The notes: a model not told the origin generated them from the letters alone. Shown: positions 51,866-61,199, counted from the stretch's first letter. The stretch is DNA of 64,000 nucleotides from Butyrivibrio sp. (GCA_017413105.1 JAFPVA010000141.1:1-64000); one strand, 5' to 3'. Made by a program: numbers and translations.

Positions 51866-52036
51866 TCAGTCAATGAAACATTCTTCAATCTGAGCTTCAT
51901 ATTCGTCACGCTGATCCATTGGAATATCGTATTCATCCAATGCCTCTGCTACTGACCAGTGTTCATTGGTCATAGAACGCAAAATGTTGCGAATAACCCC
52001 GGAATCAAGAGCCTCAATCTCGGCAACATTAGTCAT
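51866..52036 (-). CDS. Small acidic protein of unknown function (56 aa)
   Basis: An intact frame encodes a 56-residue protein starting MTNVAEIEALDSGVI and ending QIEECFID, acidic and probably all-helical, with TNEHWSVAEALDEYDIP in the middle, a pattern that could be a small helix-turn-helix. A perfect ribosome site (GAGGAGG) lies 7 bp before the ATG. The upstream region carries two palindromes, so it may be regulated. Not recognised; an antitoxin or small regulator is conceivable. Confidence 0.65.
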   Translation of the reverse strand: MTNVAEIEALDSGVIRNILRSMTNEHWSVAEALDEYDIPMDQRDEYEAQIEECFID

Positions 52037-52086
52037 AACACATCCTCCTCATAAAACTGTGATAAAGTCTCCACACGAATCGCCGT

Positions 52087-52100
52087 TTGAATATATTCAA
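52087..52100. promoter_or_regulatory. 14-bp perfect palindrome
   Basis: TTGAATATATTCAA lies 51 bp upstream of the 56-aa gene. It could be an operator half of a pair with the 20-bp palindrome 29 bp away (centre to centre about 32 bp). Confidence 0.35.
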
Positions 52101-52115
52101 GATAAAAGCAATTCT

Positions 52116-52135
52116 TACTACAATATATTGTAGTA
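52116..52135. promoter_or_regulatory. 20-bp perfect palindrome, probable operator
   Basis: TACTACAATATATTGTAGTA is perfectly symmetrical. It contains TACA and TGTA half-sites of the kind bound by BlaI/MecI/CopY-type winged-helix repressors, and lies in the divergent gap between the 56-aa gene and the membrane protein at 52217. No repressor of that family is in the window. Confidence 0.5.
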
Positions 52136-52216
52136 TAAAAATTTGAAGATACAAGTATTGACATTCATATTGAAACTATTTTTGTAAAATATGCACAGAA
52201 AATGAGGATAAATTTC

Positions 52217-53425
52217 ATGCATATAACAGTATTGGCACTGATAATTTCCATATTGGGATTGCTTACATCTTTTGCATTTGTTGGAATAATTCCGTCAATT
52301 ATTGCATTTATTCTGAATATTCTTTGCGTAAGAAAAGAAAAGTCTATAAATACAGTCAGACCTCTTGCCATATCCGTTGTAGGAATCCTTCTTCCCCTGA
52401 TAATGTATTTTAATAGTTTTGGTTTAAGCCTCCCCTATGAGAAAAATAGCGGCGTTTCGTTCCTTACGCAGATCCTTTATGACAATTACACGAGACTTGG
52501 ATTTAATGCCGCATGGCTCATCAAAAAGGATGGGGAAGCCGAGACTTCTCTGGCAGGAAAAGATTCCGAAGAGGACTTGTACTATGTAAGCGAAGGCGTT
52601 GCATTTGATGATGAAGGCGTTCATTTGAGCGAAGGAGCGGATGCAGATAGTTCATCGGATGGCGACGGACAAAAATATAATATCAACGGAAATCCGCTTC
52701 CGGAGTCTGCATACAAAAAAGGCTCCATCGACGATGGAGTGGAAACACCGGATATAGAGATAGATGAATCCTCAATCTTTGAAGCAATAGATTCCAATCA
52801 GGAAAGCGGAAAGATGGAGATAGGAAAGAGTGATGACGATATGCCTTCCTATGGCGGACTCCCTATAGGGACCCTTATTGTGGGGCAGTATTTCAGGGAG
52901 GATGATCACAACTGTAATCCGATACTGGTACTTCAAAATAAGACAGGAAAGACCTGCAGATTTGAATGCGTATTTACTGCAAGGGACGAAGATGGAGAGG
53001 AACTTCTGACCACCCAGAAGACAGTGGAAGCGGTAAAGAACGATGCTCTTTTCGTCTTTGAGGGAAGGTTTGATAAGAGTAAGCTTGATGGAAAACTCCC
53101 TGCGATGTATGAATTCCTTGTTTCAAAAAGAGATCCATACGAAAACGACATGTTTGATGAGGTGGCGGTTTTCAGTCAGGTGCTGGACTATTCAGTGGTG
53201 CTTACTGCTCAGAATCTTTCTGATAAAAAGGTTAAGGTGGATGCCTACGTACTCTTTTTTGATAAAGAAGAGCTTGTGGACTGTATCTGGATGATTCCAA
53301 GAAATTCTGATGAAGTGACCATAGATGCAAGGAGCGCAGCAGCGATAAAGGCTGATGCCTACTACAGATTTGACAGGATAGAGACCTACTATACTGCCTA
53401 TGAAGCGGTGGATGGCAACTTATAA
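52217..53425 (+). CDS. Membrane protein with acidic linker and C-terminal Ig-like/FxLYD-like domain
   Basis: A 402-aa protein. Two N-terminal membrane helices (residues about 1-25 and 50-70, around the turn LCVRKEKS) resemble the DUF4190-type module. A long acidic, low-complexity segment follows (LSEGADADSSSDGDG), then a C-terminal beta-rich domain (CRFECVFTARDEDGEELL ... YSVVLTAQNLSDKKVKVDAYV) that looks like an FxLYD-type domain for cell-envelope interactions. The ATG at 52217 is chosen because GAGGA lies 8-9 bp upstream; an ATG at 52202 has no site. The next gene begins 21 bp after its stop. Confidence 0.65.
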   Translation: MHITVLALIISILGLLTSFAFVGIIPSIIAFILNILCVRKEKSINTVRPLAISVVGILLPLIMYFNSFGLSLPYEKNSGVSFLTQILYDNYTRLGFNAAWLIKKDGEAETSLAGKDSEEDLYYVSEGVAFDDEGVHLSEGADADSSSDGDGQKYNINGNPLPESAYKKGSIDDGVETPDIEIDESSIFEAIDSNQESGKMEIGKSDDDMPSYGGLPIGTLIVGQYFREDDHNCNPILVLQNKTGKTCRFECVFTARDEDGEELLTTQKTVEAVKNDALFVFEGRFDKSKLDGKLPAMYEFLVSKRDPYENDMFDEVAVFSQVLDYSVVLTAQNLSDKKVKVDAYVLFFDKEELVDCIWMIPRNSDEVTIDARSAAAIKADAYYRFDRIETYYTAYEAVDGNL

Positions 53426-53446
53426 GAGGAACTCGGAGGTAATGAC

Positions 53447-55270
53447 ATGGCTTTTTATATCTTTATCGTGATAATAACCTTTTTGTACATAGCGCTGCTT
53501 GAACTGTCAAAGAACATGATCATAGGATGGGTAATCGGCATTTTTGCAGCTATAGCGATGATCGTTTTCAAAGTGACTTATGGCAAAAAAGTGGCTTCCG
53601 GGAAAGTATATGTGGCTGCCTGGCTAATATTTTTTTTACTGCTTATTGCAAACTATTGTCTGACGCAGCCTCCCTTTAAGAGAGTGCCCGCAGTAGATAA
53701 TAAGAAACCTGAGGTTACAGAGGTTGTGGAGATCCCCCAGGGAAAGCTTACGGGAGTATATAACGCAGATAAGAGTGTAAAGGTTTATGCAGGTATTCCC
53801 TATGCCAAGGCACCTGTTGGTGATCTAAGATTCAGAGAGCCACAGGCTCCGGATAAATGGGAGGGAGTCCTTAAAGCAGACCATTTTGCGCCCATGGCAA
53901 TGCAGAGTAGAGGCTCAGTACTCTATGATTCGCTGTCTCATATACTTGGATGGCATGATTATCAGATAAAGTTTGGGGATGAGTACAAAGAAGAGGTCAG
54001 CGAAGACTGCCTATATCTCAATGTCTTTTCTCCTGAGAAAAAGAGTGATGAGCTCTTGCCGGTAATTTTTTATGTACATGGTGGTTCCCTTAATTCCGGG
54101 CAGCCCTCCTACTCAGAGTACAGGGGAGAGGACCTGGCAAAAAGAGGTGTTGTGTACGTTAATATCGGCTATAGAGTAGGAGTTTTTGGCTACTATGCGG
54201 CAGAAGACTTAAAGGCCGAGTCTCCAAATGGCACTACGGGAAATTATGGTCTTCTTGATCAGATTGCTGCCCTTAAGTGGGTTCATGAGAATATAAAAGC
54301 CTTCGGGGGAGACCCTGACAGGATCACGCTGGCAGGCGAGTCAGCCGGTTCTTCAAGTGTAAATGCTCTTTGTGTTTCACCTCTTACTGCAGGGCTGTTT
54401 AATTATGTCATTGCCGAGTCCAGCAGTATTTTACCAAAAGAGCCTTTCCATACCTTCAGATATTTTGAAGATGCAATAGAGACAGGAAACGAGCTGAGGG
54501 CAGAATTTGGGGTAAGCTCTTCTGCTGACCTGAGAAGCATCCCGGCCAAGGAGCTGCTTAAGACAAAAACTCAGCATACAGCCATGACAGTTGATGGTTA
54601 TGCCATAAAGGAGCAGCCTTTCCTGACCTATGAAAAGGGTGAGAACCATGAAAAGGCTCTTTTAAATGGCTTTAACAAAAAAGAAGCGGATGCATTTCTT
54701 CTGGGTACCAAGGCTACAAAGGAAAACTACGTAGAGCTTCTTGCTGATGACATGGGAGAATATGCGGAAGAAATGGCAGAGGTTGTTCCTTATGATCTGC
54801 CCCAGAGAGATCAGTATTTCATAATCGATGCCATGGGAGAAGCCAAGGGCGCACTTAACGTGGCGTACAGTGCAATCTGGTTCAGCTATTCTCACTATGT
54901 GTGGAATAACTATATGGTGGATCAGGGTATTCCTTCCTACGAGTACTATTTTACAAAGACTAATAATGTACTCTCAAATTATCACGCAGGGGAACTTCCC
55001 TATGCTTACGGTAATCTCTGGAGGCATCCCGGAATCTATGATGAAGAGGATTATAAACTGTCTGAGATAATGCAAAGTTACTGGGTGAACTTCGCATATA
55101 CAGGAGATCCCAACGGAGAGGGGCTTCCTTTATGGGAAATGAGGGATAAAGATAACACTAAGCTCCTTAATCTTGATACGGAAATAAAGATGATCGAGGA
55201 TCCAAATAATGAGATTTACAAGGTTATCGACAAGTATCAGGACAGTCTTACAAGACCCTACGGCAAATGA
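53447..55270 (+). CDS. Membrane-anchored type B carboxylesterase
   Basis: A 607-aa protein with three N-terminal membrane helices (residues 1-65) and a carboxylesterase/acetylcholinesterase-like domain from about 90. It shows VYAGIPYAKAPVGDLRFREP, EDCLYLNVFSPEK, the oxyanion segment YVHGGSLNSGQPS and the nucleophile elbow LAGESAGSSSVNAL (Ser near 304). The acid and base are likely in the 395-440 region and in NYHAGELPYAYGNL (His near 511). The catalytic part probably faces outside. It may de-esterify plant cell-wall oligosaccharides, but the substrate is unknown. CGGAGG precedes the ATG; it is co-directional with the preceding membrane protein gene. Confidence 0.88.
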   Translation: MAFYIFIVIITFLYIALLELSKNMIIGWVIGIFAAIAMIVFKVTYGKKVASGKVYVAAWLIFFLLLIANYCLTQPPFKRVPAVDNKKPEVTEVVEIPQGKLTGVYNADKSVKVYAGIPYAKAPVGDLRFREPQAPDKWEGVLKADHFAPMAMQSRGSVLYDSLSHILGWHDYQIKFGDEYKEEVSEDCLYLNVFSPEKKSDELLPVIFYVHGGSLNSGQPSYSEYRGEDLAKRGVVYVNIGYRVGVFGYYAAEDLKAESPNGTTGNYGLLDQIAALKWVHENIKAFGGDPDRITLAGESAGSSSVNALCVSPLTAGLFNYVIAESSSILPKEPFHTFRYFEDAIETGNELRAEFGVSSSADLRSIPAKELLKTKTQHTAMTVDGYAIKEQPFLTYEKGENHEKALLNGFNKKEADAFLLGTKATKENYVELLADDMGEYAEEMAEVVPYDLPQRDQYFIIDAMGEAKGALNVAYSAIWFSYSHYVWNNYMVDQGIPSYEYYFTKTNNVLSNYHAGELPYAYGNLWRHPGIYDEEDYKLSEIMQSYWVNFAYTGDPNGEGLPLWEMRDKDNTKLLNLDTEIKMIEDPNNEIYKVIDKYQDSLTRPYGK

Positions 55271-55392
55271 AATATAAACGGAATAACATTTATACATAGT
55301 TAATGAAATGTTAAGGCTTTCTACTTAGTTTTTTAATCATTGGATTGTATCATATTATTGGAATAAAATGTGCTTTTTATGAGGAATAATAA

Positions 55393-57168
55393 GTGAAACA
55401 ATTCAATTATGAATTTAAGAATGTTAAGGATGTGGCAGCGGCACTGTCTGAAGTAAGCAGCTATACCGCAGATTATCCATACAGGTCCATACTTTTTCAT
55501 CTGTATTCCATGATGTTTGACGACGATCAGATAAGCGAGGTTCAGAGTGAGATACTGGATCTTTTTCCTGATGCAAGGATAGGCGGGACAAGTTCTAACG
55601 GTGATATCTGCGATGGTCATCTTGAAGATTATGGAATGGTCATGGCAGTTTCTGTCTTTGAAACCACAGAGACAGCCACCTATCTTTTTGAGTGCGAAAA
55701 CGGTCAGGAGAGTGTTGTCGGTGGCAAGATAAGATACATCATTGACAATACGGAAGGGATAAGAGCTGCAGAAATACTTATCACTTTAAAATCCATAAAT
55801 TCTAAAACTGTTCTGGAAGAGGTAGAAAGCTGCAATGAAAAAGTAAAGATATTCGGAGGCGGAAGTGCCGGACCGAATATTTCAGATACAGATACAAAGG
55901 TAATAAATGAAAAAGCAATCTCCCATAGCGGAGTTATTCTTATCACATATTCCGGAGAAGATTTCAAGGTCGACATCCATAATGCAATTGGCTGGAAACC
56001 ATTAGGAAGGGACCTTAAAGCTACCAAGATAGAGGGTAAGAGACTCTACGAGCTTGACGGTGTTCCGGCTGCGCAGATTTACAGCAAATATCTTGATATT
56101 CAGGCGGATGAAGATTTCTTCAACAACATCCTGGAATTCCCGATAATGACCTGGCAGAATGGCCAAAGTGTATTAAGGCTCCCATTTTCCTGTAACAGCG
56201 AGGATGGCTCTATTATTCTTGCTGCAGCTTTGGATGAAGGAGCGAAAGTCAACCTTTCCTACGGTGATCCTGAGGTCATAAGAGGTGATGTTACGGAGCT
56301 TTTGGAGACTGTTAAGAACTTTGCTCCTCAGGCTATTTTCCTTTATTCCTGCGGCGTAAGAAGGCTCTACTGGAAATATCTTATCAACAAGGAGACAGGG
56401 CCATTTAGCAAGCTTGCTCCGGTCTGCGGCTATTACTCAAGCGGCGAGATTATGAGGGCAGAGAAAAAGATATTGGAGCATCATGTGACACTTATCGCCA
56501 TCAGTATGCGTGAAGGTGGACATGCAGATGCCCAGCCTACGGGAATCGGCGATAAAAAGATAGAGATGAGCGAAGAACAGAAGATCCATGGGCAGATTTC
56601 CATGGTCCGCAGGCTTGCAAACTTTATCAATGTAACTGCGGCAGAACTTCGGGCTGCCAATGAAGAACTTCAGGAGATGGCGGACACAGATGCTCTGACA
56701 GGACTTAATAACAGGCGCATTTTGGACAATACTGTACGGACTGCGCTGATTCACGCAGAGACCTTTGGTATCAAGCTTGCCATTGGCATTATAGACATTG
56801 ATGATTTCAAATATGTTAATGATACCTACGGGTATGCTGTCGGCGACGAAGTTCTTGTTACCGTAGCAAAGCTTCTTGATAAAGAAATAAGCAAGACCAG
56901 AAGTGCTGTCATTGGACGATGGGGCGGAGAAGAGTTTCTGTTTATTCTCCCGAATCTTGAAATTGAGGAAGCAAGGCTAAGGGTTGAATCCATAAGAGAA
57001 AAAATTGAAAGAAATGACTTTGGCGATATCGGAACTCGGACTGTAAGTATCGGAATGACTTCCTATGCCCCGGGAGATTCTGCAGATGATGTATTCCAGA
57101 GAGCGGATGCTGCCCTGTATGAGGCAAAAGGAACCGGTAAGAATAGGGTTTGTATAAATGAACGATAG
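55393..57168 (+). CDS. FIST sensor domain plus GGDEF diguanylate cyclase
   Basis: A 591-aa soluble protein. Residues about 25-380 form a FIST_N/FIST_C sensory module (DARIGGTSSNGDICDGHLED, VKIFGGGSAGPNISDTDT, GYYSSGEI-type CGYYSSGEIMRAE). Such domains are thought to bind small ligands such as amino acids. A helical linker (RRLANFINVTAAELRAANEE) leads to a GGDEF domain with DIDDFKYVNDTYGYAVGDEVL and the intact loop GRWGGEEFLFILP. The start is GTG at 55393, 8 bp after GAGGAA. Single gene. Predicted to couple an intracellular metabolite to c-di-GMP level. Confidence 0.88.
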   Translation: MKQFNYEFKNVKDVAAALSEVSSYTADYPYRSILFHLYSMMFDDDQISEVQSEILDLFPDARIGGTSSNGDICDGHLEDYGMVMAVSVFETTETATYLFECENGQESVVGGKIRYIIDNTEGIRAAEILITLKSINSKTVLEEVESCNEKVKIFGGGSAGPNISDTDTKVINEKAISHSGVILITYSGEDFKVDIHNAIGWKPLGRDLKATKIEGKRLYELDGVPAAQIYSKYLDIQADEDFFNNILEFPIMTWQNGQSVLRLPFSCNSEDGSIILAAALDEGAKVNLSYGDPEVIRGDVTELLETVKNFAPQAIFLYSCGVRRLYWKYLINKETGPFSKLAPVCGYYSSGEIMRAEKKILEHHVTLIAISMREGGHADAQPTGIGDKKIEMSEEQKIHGQISMVRRLANFINVTAAELRAANEELQEMADTDALTGLNNRRILDNTVRTALIHAETFGIKLAIGIIDIDDFKYVNDTYGYAVGDEVLVTVAKLLDKEISKTRSAVIGRWGGEEFLFILPNLEIEEARLRVESIREKIERNDFGDIGTRTVSIGMTSYAPGDSADDVFQRADAALYEAKGTGKNRVCINER

Positions 57169-57230
57169 TCACTTTAAATTGTTTCAGATATAGCGTAATA
57201 TATACATACGATATTTTTTCGGAGTGTATT

Positions 57231-57872
57231 ATGTCTTCATTTTTACTTCTTATTTTTGATCTTATTGGAACAGTAGCTTTTGCTATATCCGGAGCCATTA
57301 CCGGAATTGAGAAAAGAATGGATATTTTTGGAGTCAATATATTGGCTATTTTAACAGCTTGCGGCGGAGGTCTTTTAAGAGATATCGTTATGGGAGATTT
57401 TCCTCCACATATGTTCGTCAATCCGCTTTATGTAGCGGTGTCAGTTGTTGTAGCCAATATTGTTTTTCTTATAATGTATTTTCACAGGCCAATACCTCAA
57501 AAATTTACCGGCCTCTATGACAGAGGTCTTTTTGTGTGCGATACCCTTGGACTTGGAGCCTTTATGGTGGATGGGGTAATGATAGGCGCAAACTTTGGTT
57601 ACGATGAGGATCTTTTTTTTCTGGTCTTTTTGGGTTTTATAACCGGAGTTGGCGGCGGAGTTCTAAGAGATGTTTTATCCAATCAGATGCCTGCTATCTT
57701 TAGAAAACATGTATATGCGCTTCCGGTTATCATAGGAGCAATACTCATGGTGGTCCTTCATGAATTTACCGGTATGTGGCATGCAGCTATGATTGCCGGC
57801 TTTGCCTTAGTTCTTTTGCTAAGGGTAATGGCGAGACATTTCCTTTGGAATCTGCCAAAGGTTTCTATATAA
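57231..57872 (+). CDS. TRIC-type cation channel family protein (YicG/UPF0126)
   Basis: A 213-aa protein with seven membrane helices built from two repeats. The twin signatures are CGGGLLRDIVMGDFPPHMF near residue 44 and VGGGVLRDVLSNQMPAIFR near 140, each containing the glycine-rich kink and Asp typical of bacterial TRIC homologues. The N-terminal SSFLLLIFDLIGTVAFAISGA also fits. It probably forms a trimeric monovalent-cation channel. It precedes the phosphoglucomutase gene by 30 bp and may be in the same operon. Confidence 0.9.
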   Translation: MSSFLLLIFDLIGTVAFAISGAITGIEKRMDIFGVNILAILTACGGGLLRDIVMGDFPPHMFVNPLYVAVSVVVANIVFLIMYFHRPIPQKFTGLYDRGLFVCDTLGLGAFMVDGVMIGANFGYDEDLFFLVFLGFITGVGGGVLRDVLSNQMPAIFRKHVYALPVIIGAILMVVLHEFTGMWHAAMIAGFALVLLLRVMARHFLWNLPKVSI

Positions 57873-57902
57873 AGAAAGTATATATTAACAGGAGGATGAT
57901 CT

Positions 57903-59597
57903 ATGGATTACAAGGCAAGATATAACGAGTGGCTTGAAAAGCTGTCTGACAGCGACCCTTTAAAGGCTGAGCTTTTAGCTATACAGGATGATGACAAGGA
58001 GATTGAGGACAGATTCTATCAGGATCTTTCCTTTGGTACTGCAGGCCTTAGAGGCAAGGTTGGAGCAGGTACTAACAGAATGAATTTTCTTACCGTGGGA
58101 AAGGCTTCCCAGGGTGTTGCTGACTATATTGTTTCAAAGGGAAAAGAGGCCTGTGATAAGGGCGTAATAATTGCCCATGATCCGAGACATTTTTCAAAAG
58201 AGTTTTCACAGCTGGCAGCAGGAATCTTTGCAGCCAACGGGATAAAGGTATATACCTTCCCGGACCTTCGTCCAACACCGGAACTGGCTTTTATGATCAG
58301 AAGACTTGGTACGGTTTCCGGAATCAATATCACTGCCTCCCACAATCCCAGGGAGTATAACGGCTATAAGGCATACTGGGATGACGGCTGTCAGGTTTCA
58401 TCTGATGTGGCAGATGGTATGACAGAGAAGATAAATGCTGTTGATATATGGAGCGGCATCAAGACCTCTGATTTTGAAGAGGGCGTAAAGAGCGGAAAGA
58501 TAACTGTTCTTGGAGAAGAGTACGACAGGGAGTATCTTGATAAGATCGAGTCCATGGCTATCCATGAGGGAGATGAGCTGGATCTGACAATCCCTTTGGT
58601 TTACACACCGCTTAACGGCTGCGGTTCAATTCCTTTCAGACAGATGCTTACAGACAGAGGCTTTACAAACTGGAAGATAGTTCCGGAGCAGGAAAATCCC
58701 GATCCTGATTTTACTACAGTAGGATATCCCAATCCTGAGGATCCAAAGGCCTTTAAGCTCAGCGAACAGTATGGAAGAGAATTTGGAGCAGAGCTTCTTA
58801 TGGCAACTGACCCCGATTCAGACAGATTTGCCATCGAGATAAGGGATGACAACGGCAATTACATTCCGCTTAACGGTAATCAGACAGGATATCTTTTGGT
58901 AAATTATGTTCTTGAGGGACATAAGTCTGCAGGAACTCTGCCATCAAAGGGAGCTATGGTAAAGTCCATTGTTACATCAACTCTTTCCACCATAATGGCT
59001 AAGGCCTATGGGGTAGAGATGTTTGAGACCCTTACAGGTTTTAAGAATATCTGCGGAAAGATTCCTTACCTTCACGAAAATGGCTACACTTATCTCTTTG
59101 GTTATGAGGAGTCTGTAGGATATGCCGTATGTGAGGATATCCGTGATAAGGACGGTATAAGCGCTGGTATGCTGGTGGCAGAGGCAGCAGCTTACTATAG
59201 AAAAGAGGGCAAGACCCTTTGGGATGTGCTTCAGGAGATATATGCAAAATACGGTTTCTTTGCTGAGGATGAACCCAATATTGTTCTTGAGGGAATTCCC
59301 GGAGCTCAGAGAATCCAGAGAATGATGAATTATTTCAGGGAGAATATTCCATCTGAGGTAGCAGGAAGCAAGGTAGAAAAAGTCATTGACTATATCAATG
59401 GCTATGAGGACATTCCACCGCAGAATGCAATCAGGCTCTTCCTTGATAATGGTTCCTGGTTTGCTATAAGACCAAGCGGAACAGAGCCTAAGATCAAGTT
59501 CTATTTCTATTCCAACAGGGATTCAAGAGAGAATGCCCTTGCTACTAACAATCAGATCAAAGAAGAGATATTTGGGATAATCAATTCGGTAGGATAA
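57903..59597 (+). CDS. Phospho-sugar mutase (alpha-phosphoglucomutase type)
   Basis: A 564-aa alpha-D-phosphohexomutase interconverting glucose-1-phosphate and glucose-6-phosphate (PgcA-like). It has FGTAGLRGKVGAGTNRMN near residue 44, the phosphoserine loop ITASHNPREYNGYKAYW near 142, the metal loop ATDPDSDRFAIEI near 301, the sugar-specificity loop GYEESVGY near 400 and the phosphate loop RPSGTEPKIKFYF near 522. The length fits the Firmicute phosphoglucomutase group. AGGAGG precedes the ATG. Its TAATG stop overlaps the next start. Confidence 0.94.
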   Translation: MDYKARYNEWLEKLSDSDPLKAELLAIQDDDKEIEDRFYQDLSFGTAGLRGKVGAGTNRMNFLTVGKASQGVADYIVSKGKEACDKGVIIAHDPRHFSKEFSQLAAGIFAANGIKVYTFPDLRPTPELAFMIRRLGTVSGINITASHNPREYNGYKAYWDDGCQVSSDVADGMTEKINAVDIWSGIKTSDFEEGVKSGKITVLGEEYDREYLDKIESMAIHEGDELDLTIPLVYTPLNGCGSIPFRQMLTDRGFTNWKIVPEQENPDPDFTTVGYPNPEDPKAFKLSEQYGREFGAELLMATDPDSDRFAIEIRDDNGNYIPLNGNQTGYLLVNYVLEGHKSAGTLPSKGAMVKSIVTSTLSTIMAKAYGVEMFETLTGFKNICGKIPYLHENGYTYLFGYEESVGYAVCEDIRDKDGISAGMLVAEAAAYYRKEGKTLWDVLQEIYAKYGFFAEDEPNIVLEGIPGAQRIQRMMNYFRENIPSEVAGSKVEKVIDYINGYEDIPPQNAIRLFLDNGSWFAIRPSGTEPKIKFYFYSNRDSRENALATNNQIKEEIFGIINSVG

Positions 59598-60208
59598 TGG
59601 GAACATACCGCAAGGAAGTATTCAGGAAAAGTTTACACTTACTTTGCATAGCAGGGGTAACGGCATGGTTTTATTCCTTACAGGACTGGAAACAATCTGT
59701 GATCGTTACTCTTGCGGTCCTTGTTGTCATTTTTCCTGTACTTTTCATATTGTCCAAGGTTCCGGGGCTCACAGGCTTTTTCAATGCAAGGAAACCCGGA
59801 GAATATGCTATGAGCTGCGCTGCACTCATGATTACCTATGCCATTGTGGCATCGGTCTGCTGGGGGTATTTTGGTCACCGCATATTGGGAGTTGCGTGCT
59901 TCCTTGCCTGGGGACCGGGAGATGCGGCAGCAGCCCTTGTTGGAAAAAAGTATGGAAGACACAAGGCGGGCAAGAACAAAGTGAAATCCCTTGAAGGGTC
60001 CGGGGCAATGCTTGTCTGCAGCTTTATAAGTGTCTTTCTTGTGCTTTATTTTTCGAAGTTCTACAGCATTCCTCTGACAATACTTATATCATTTCTTACG
60101 GCTCTTGCCACGACCATCGCTGAACTTCTTGATTATAAAGGCGATGATACCGCGTTCTGTCCATTGACAGCTATGGTGGTTCTGAGTCTTTTCCAACTGA
60201 TGATATGA
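59597..60208 (+). CDS. CTP-dependent diacylglycerol kinase / dolichol kinase-like membrane protein
   Basis: A 203-aa protein with about six membrane helices, of the DGK1/SEC59/VTE5 and CdsA-related family. The N-terminal RKSLHLLCIAG and the cytidylyltransferase-like loop WGPGDAAAALVGKKYGRHK followed by KSLEGSGAM are the family signatures. Members use CTP to phosphorylate lipids such as diacylglycerol, polyprenols or phytol. The start overlaps the mutase stop and its own stop overlaps the next start (ATGA), so translation is coupled. The lipid substrate is unknown. Confidence 0.8.
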   Translation: MGTYRKEVFRKSLHLLCIAGVTAWFYSLQDWKQSVIVTLAVLVVIFPVLFILSKVPGLTGFFNARKPGEYAMSCAALMITYAIVASVCWGYFGHRILGVACFLAWGPGDAAAALVGKKYGRHKAGKNKVKSLEGSGAMLVCSFISVFLVLYFSKFYSIPLTILISFLTALATTIAELLDYKGDDTAFCPLTAMVVLSLFQLMI

Positions 60209-60858
60209 AAAAAGATAACGCGAAAACTACTACTAAAGACAAAAAGAAAAGCGGTTTTAAAACCCTGCTTTTATCAGTTCTCTTAAGCTCTCCGGGACCT
60301 CTTGTCCTGGGGATTGGTCTTACTGTGGGCAGAAGTTCGACGCAGATATCTGATTTTACAAGAAGAAGCGCAGAGCTTCTTGCGATAATTTCTTCGTTTG
60401 TTGTCTATTGCATTACCAACAAAGATGCTTCTTTTGACCCACAAAGAAAAAAGAAAATAGAAGCGGGAAGCAATACCTTTGTGGGAATTATCATGTGCAT
60501 CAGCGGACTGAGTATGATAATCCTTACCTTCATTTCCGGTAATGTGAACAAGGGAAATGTGGGACCGGCTTTTGTCATAGCACTTTTTGGAGCCATCACC
60601 AATTCTTTATTCTGGAGAAAGTATTCAAAGCTCTACGGGGAACTTGGAAATGCGATATTAGGAGCCCAGGCAAGGCTATACGGAGCAAAGTCCATTGTTG
60701 ATATCTGTATAACCCTGACTCTTTTCGTGGTGGCAACCTTTCCCGGCTCAGAGCTCTCGTATTATTTTGACATGATAGGCTCCGTTCTTGTTTCAATATA
60801 TATGATACGCAGCGGGATTAAGACCATCATTGACAGCAGAATGCTTGCCAGAGACTAG
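60205..60858 (+). CDS. CDF-like membrane protein lacking canonical metal ligands
   Basis: A 217-aa protein with the helix pattern of the cation diffusion facilitator transmembrane domain: the late half NSLFWRKYSKLYGELGNAILGAQARLYGAKSIVDI in family form and FDMIGSVLVSIYMIRSGIKTI are recognisable. The usual metal site in the second helix (HxxxD) is replaced by RSAELLAIISS, and in the fifth helix only the Asp of KSIVD remains where HxxxD is normal. The C-terminal cytoplasmic metal-binding domain is absent. It may have lost Zn2+ transport. Translationally coupled to the kinase-like gene. Confidence 0.7.
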   Translation: MKKDNAKTTTKDKKKSGFKTLLLSVLLSSPGPLVLGIGLTVGRSSTQISDFTRRSAELLAIISSFVVYCITNKDASFDPQRKKKIEAGSNTFVGIIMCISGLSMIILTFISGNVNKGNVGPAFVIALFGAITNSLFWRKYSKLYGELGNAILGAQARLYGAKSIVDICITLTLFVVATFPGSELSYYFDMIGSVLVSIYMIRSGIKTIIDSRMLARD

Positions 60859-61025
60859 GTTTTTCATAACCCTCCTTCTTTAAACCCTATAAAAATGCGA
60901 AAAATTTATATATTTTTAATACAAATGTGTTAACTTATGGGGAAAAAATACGATATAATAATAGAGAAGCAGAGAAAATCTCGCTTTGAATTGTGTCAGA
61001 ATTTGTGAAAGGAGGAAAAAAGTGT

Positions 61026-61199
61026 ATGACAGCTACATTGGATGCTCGAATGGAAGTAATGGACTGCATTACAAAGGATTGCGAAAATGAATACTATCCA
61101 GATCCTGAAAGAGTAGCCCATATCACTGGCTTACCATTGGGGGTTGTTTTTGATCTACTCATTGAACTCAAAAACCAGGGTCGTCTTGGGAAGAGATGA
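61026..61199 (+). CDS. Small winged-helix-like protein
   Basis: A 57-aa protein, MTATLDARMEVMD...EYYPDPERVAHITGLPLGVV... LKNQGRLGKR. The second half has the look of a helix-turn-helix with a recognition helix (PLGVVFDLLIELKNQGR). GAAAGGAGG lies 10 bp before the ATG at 61026, and a TATAAT is present near 60955. The perfect terminator at 61243-61276 closes the unit. Not recognised; a DNA-binding role is a guess. Confidence 0.55.
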   Translation: MTATLDARMEVMDCITKDCENEYYPDPERVAHITGLPLGVVFDLLIELKNQGRLGKR

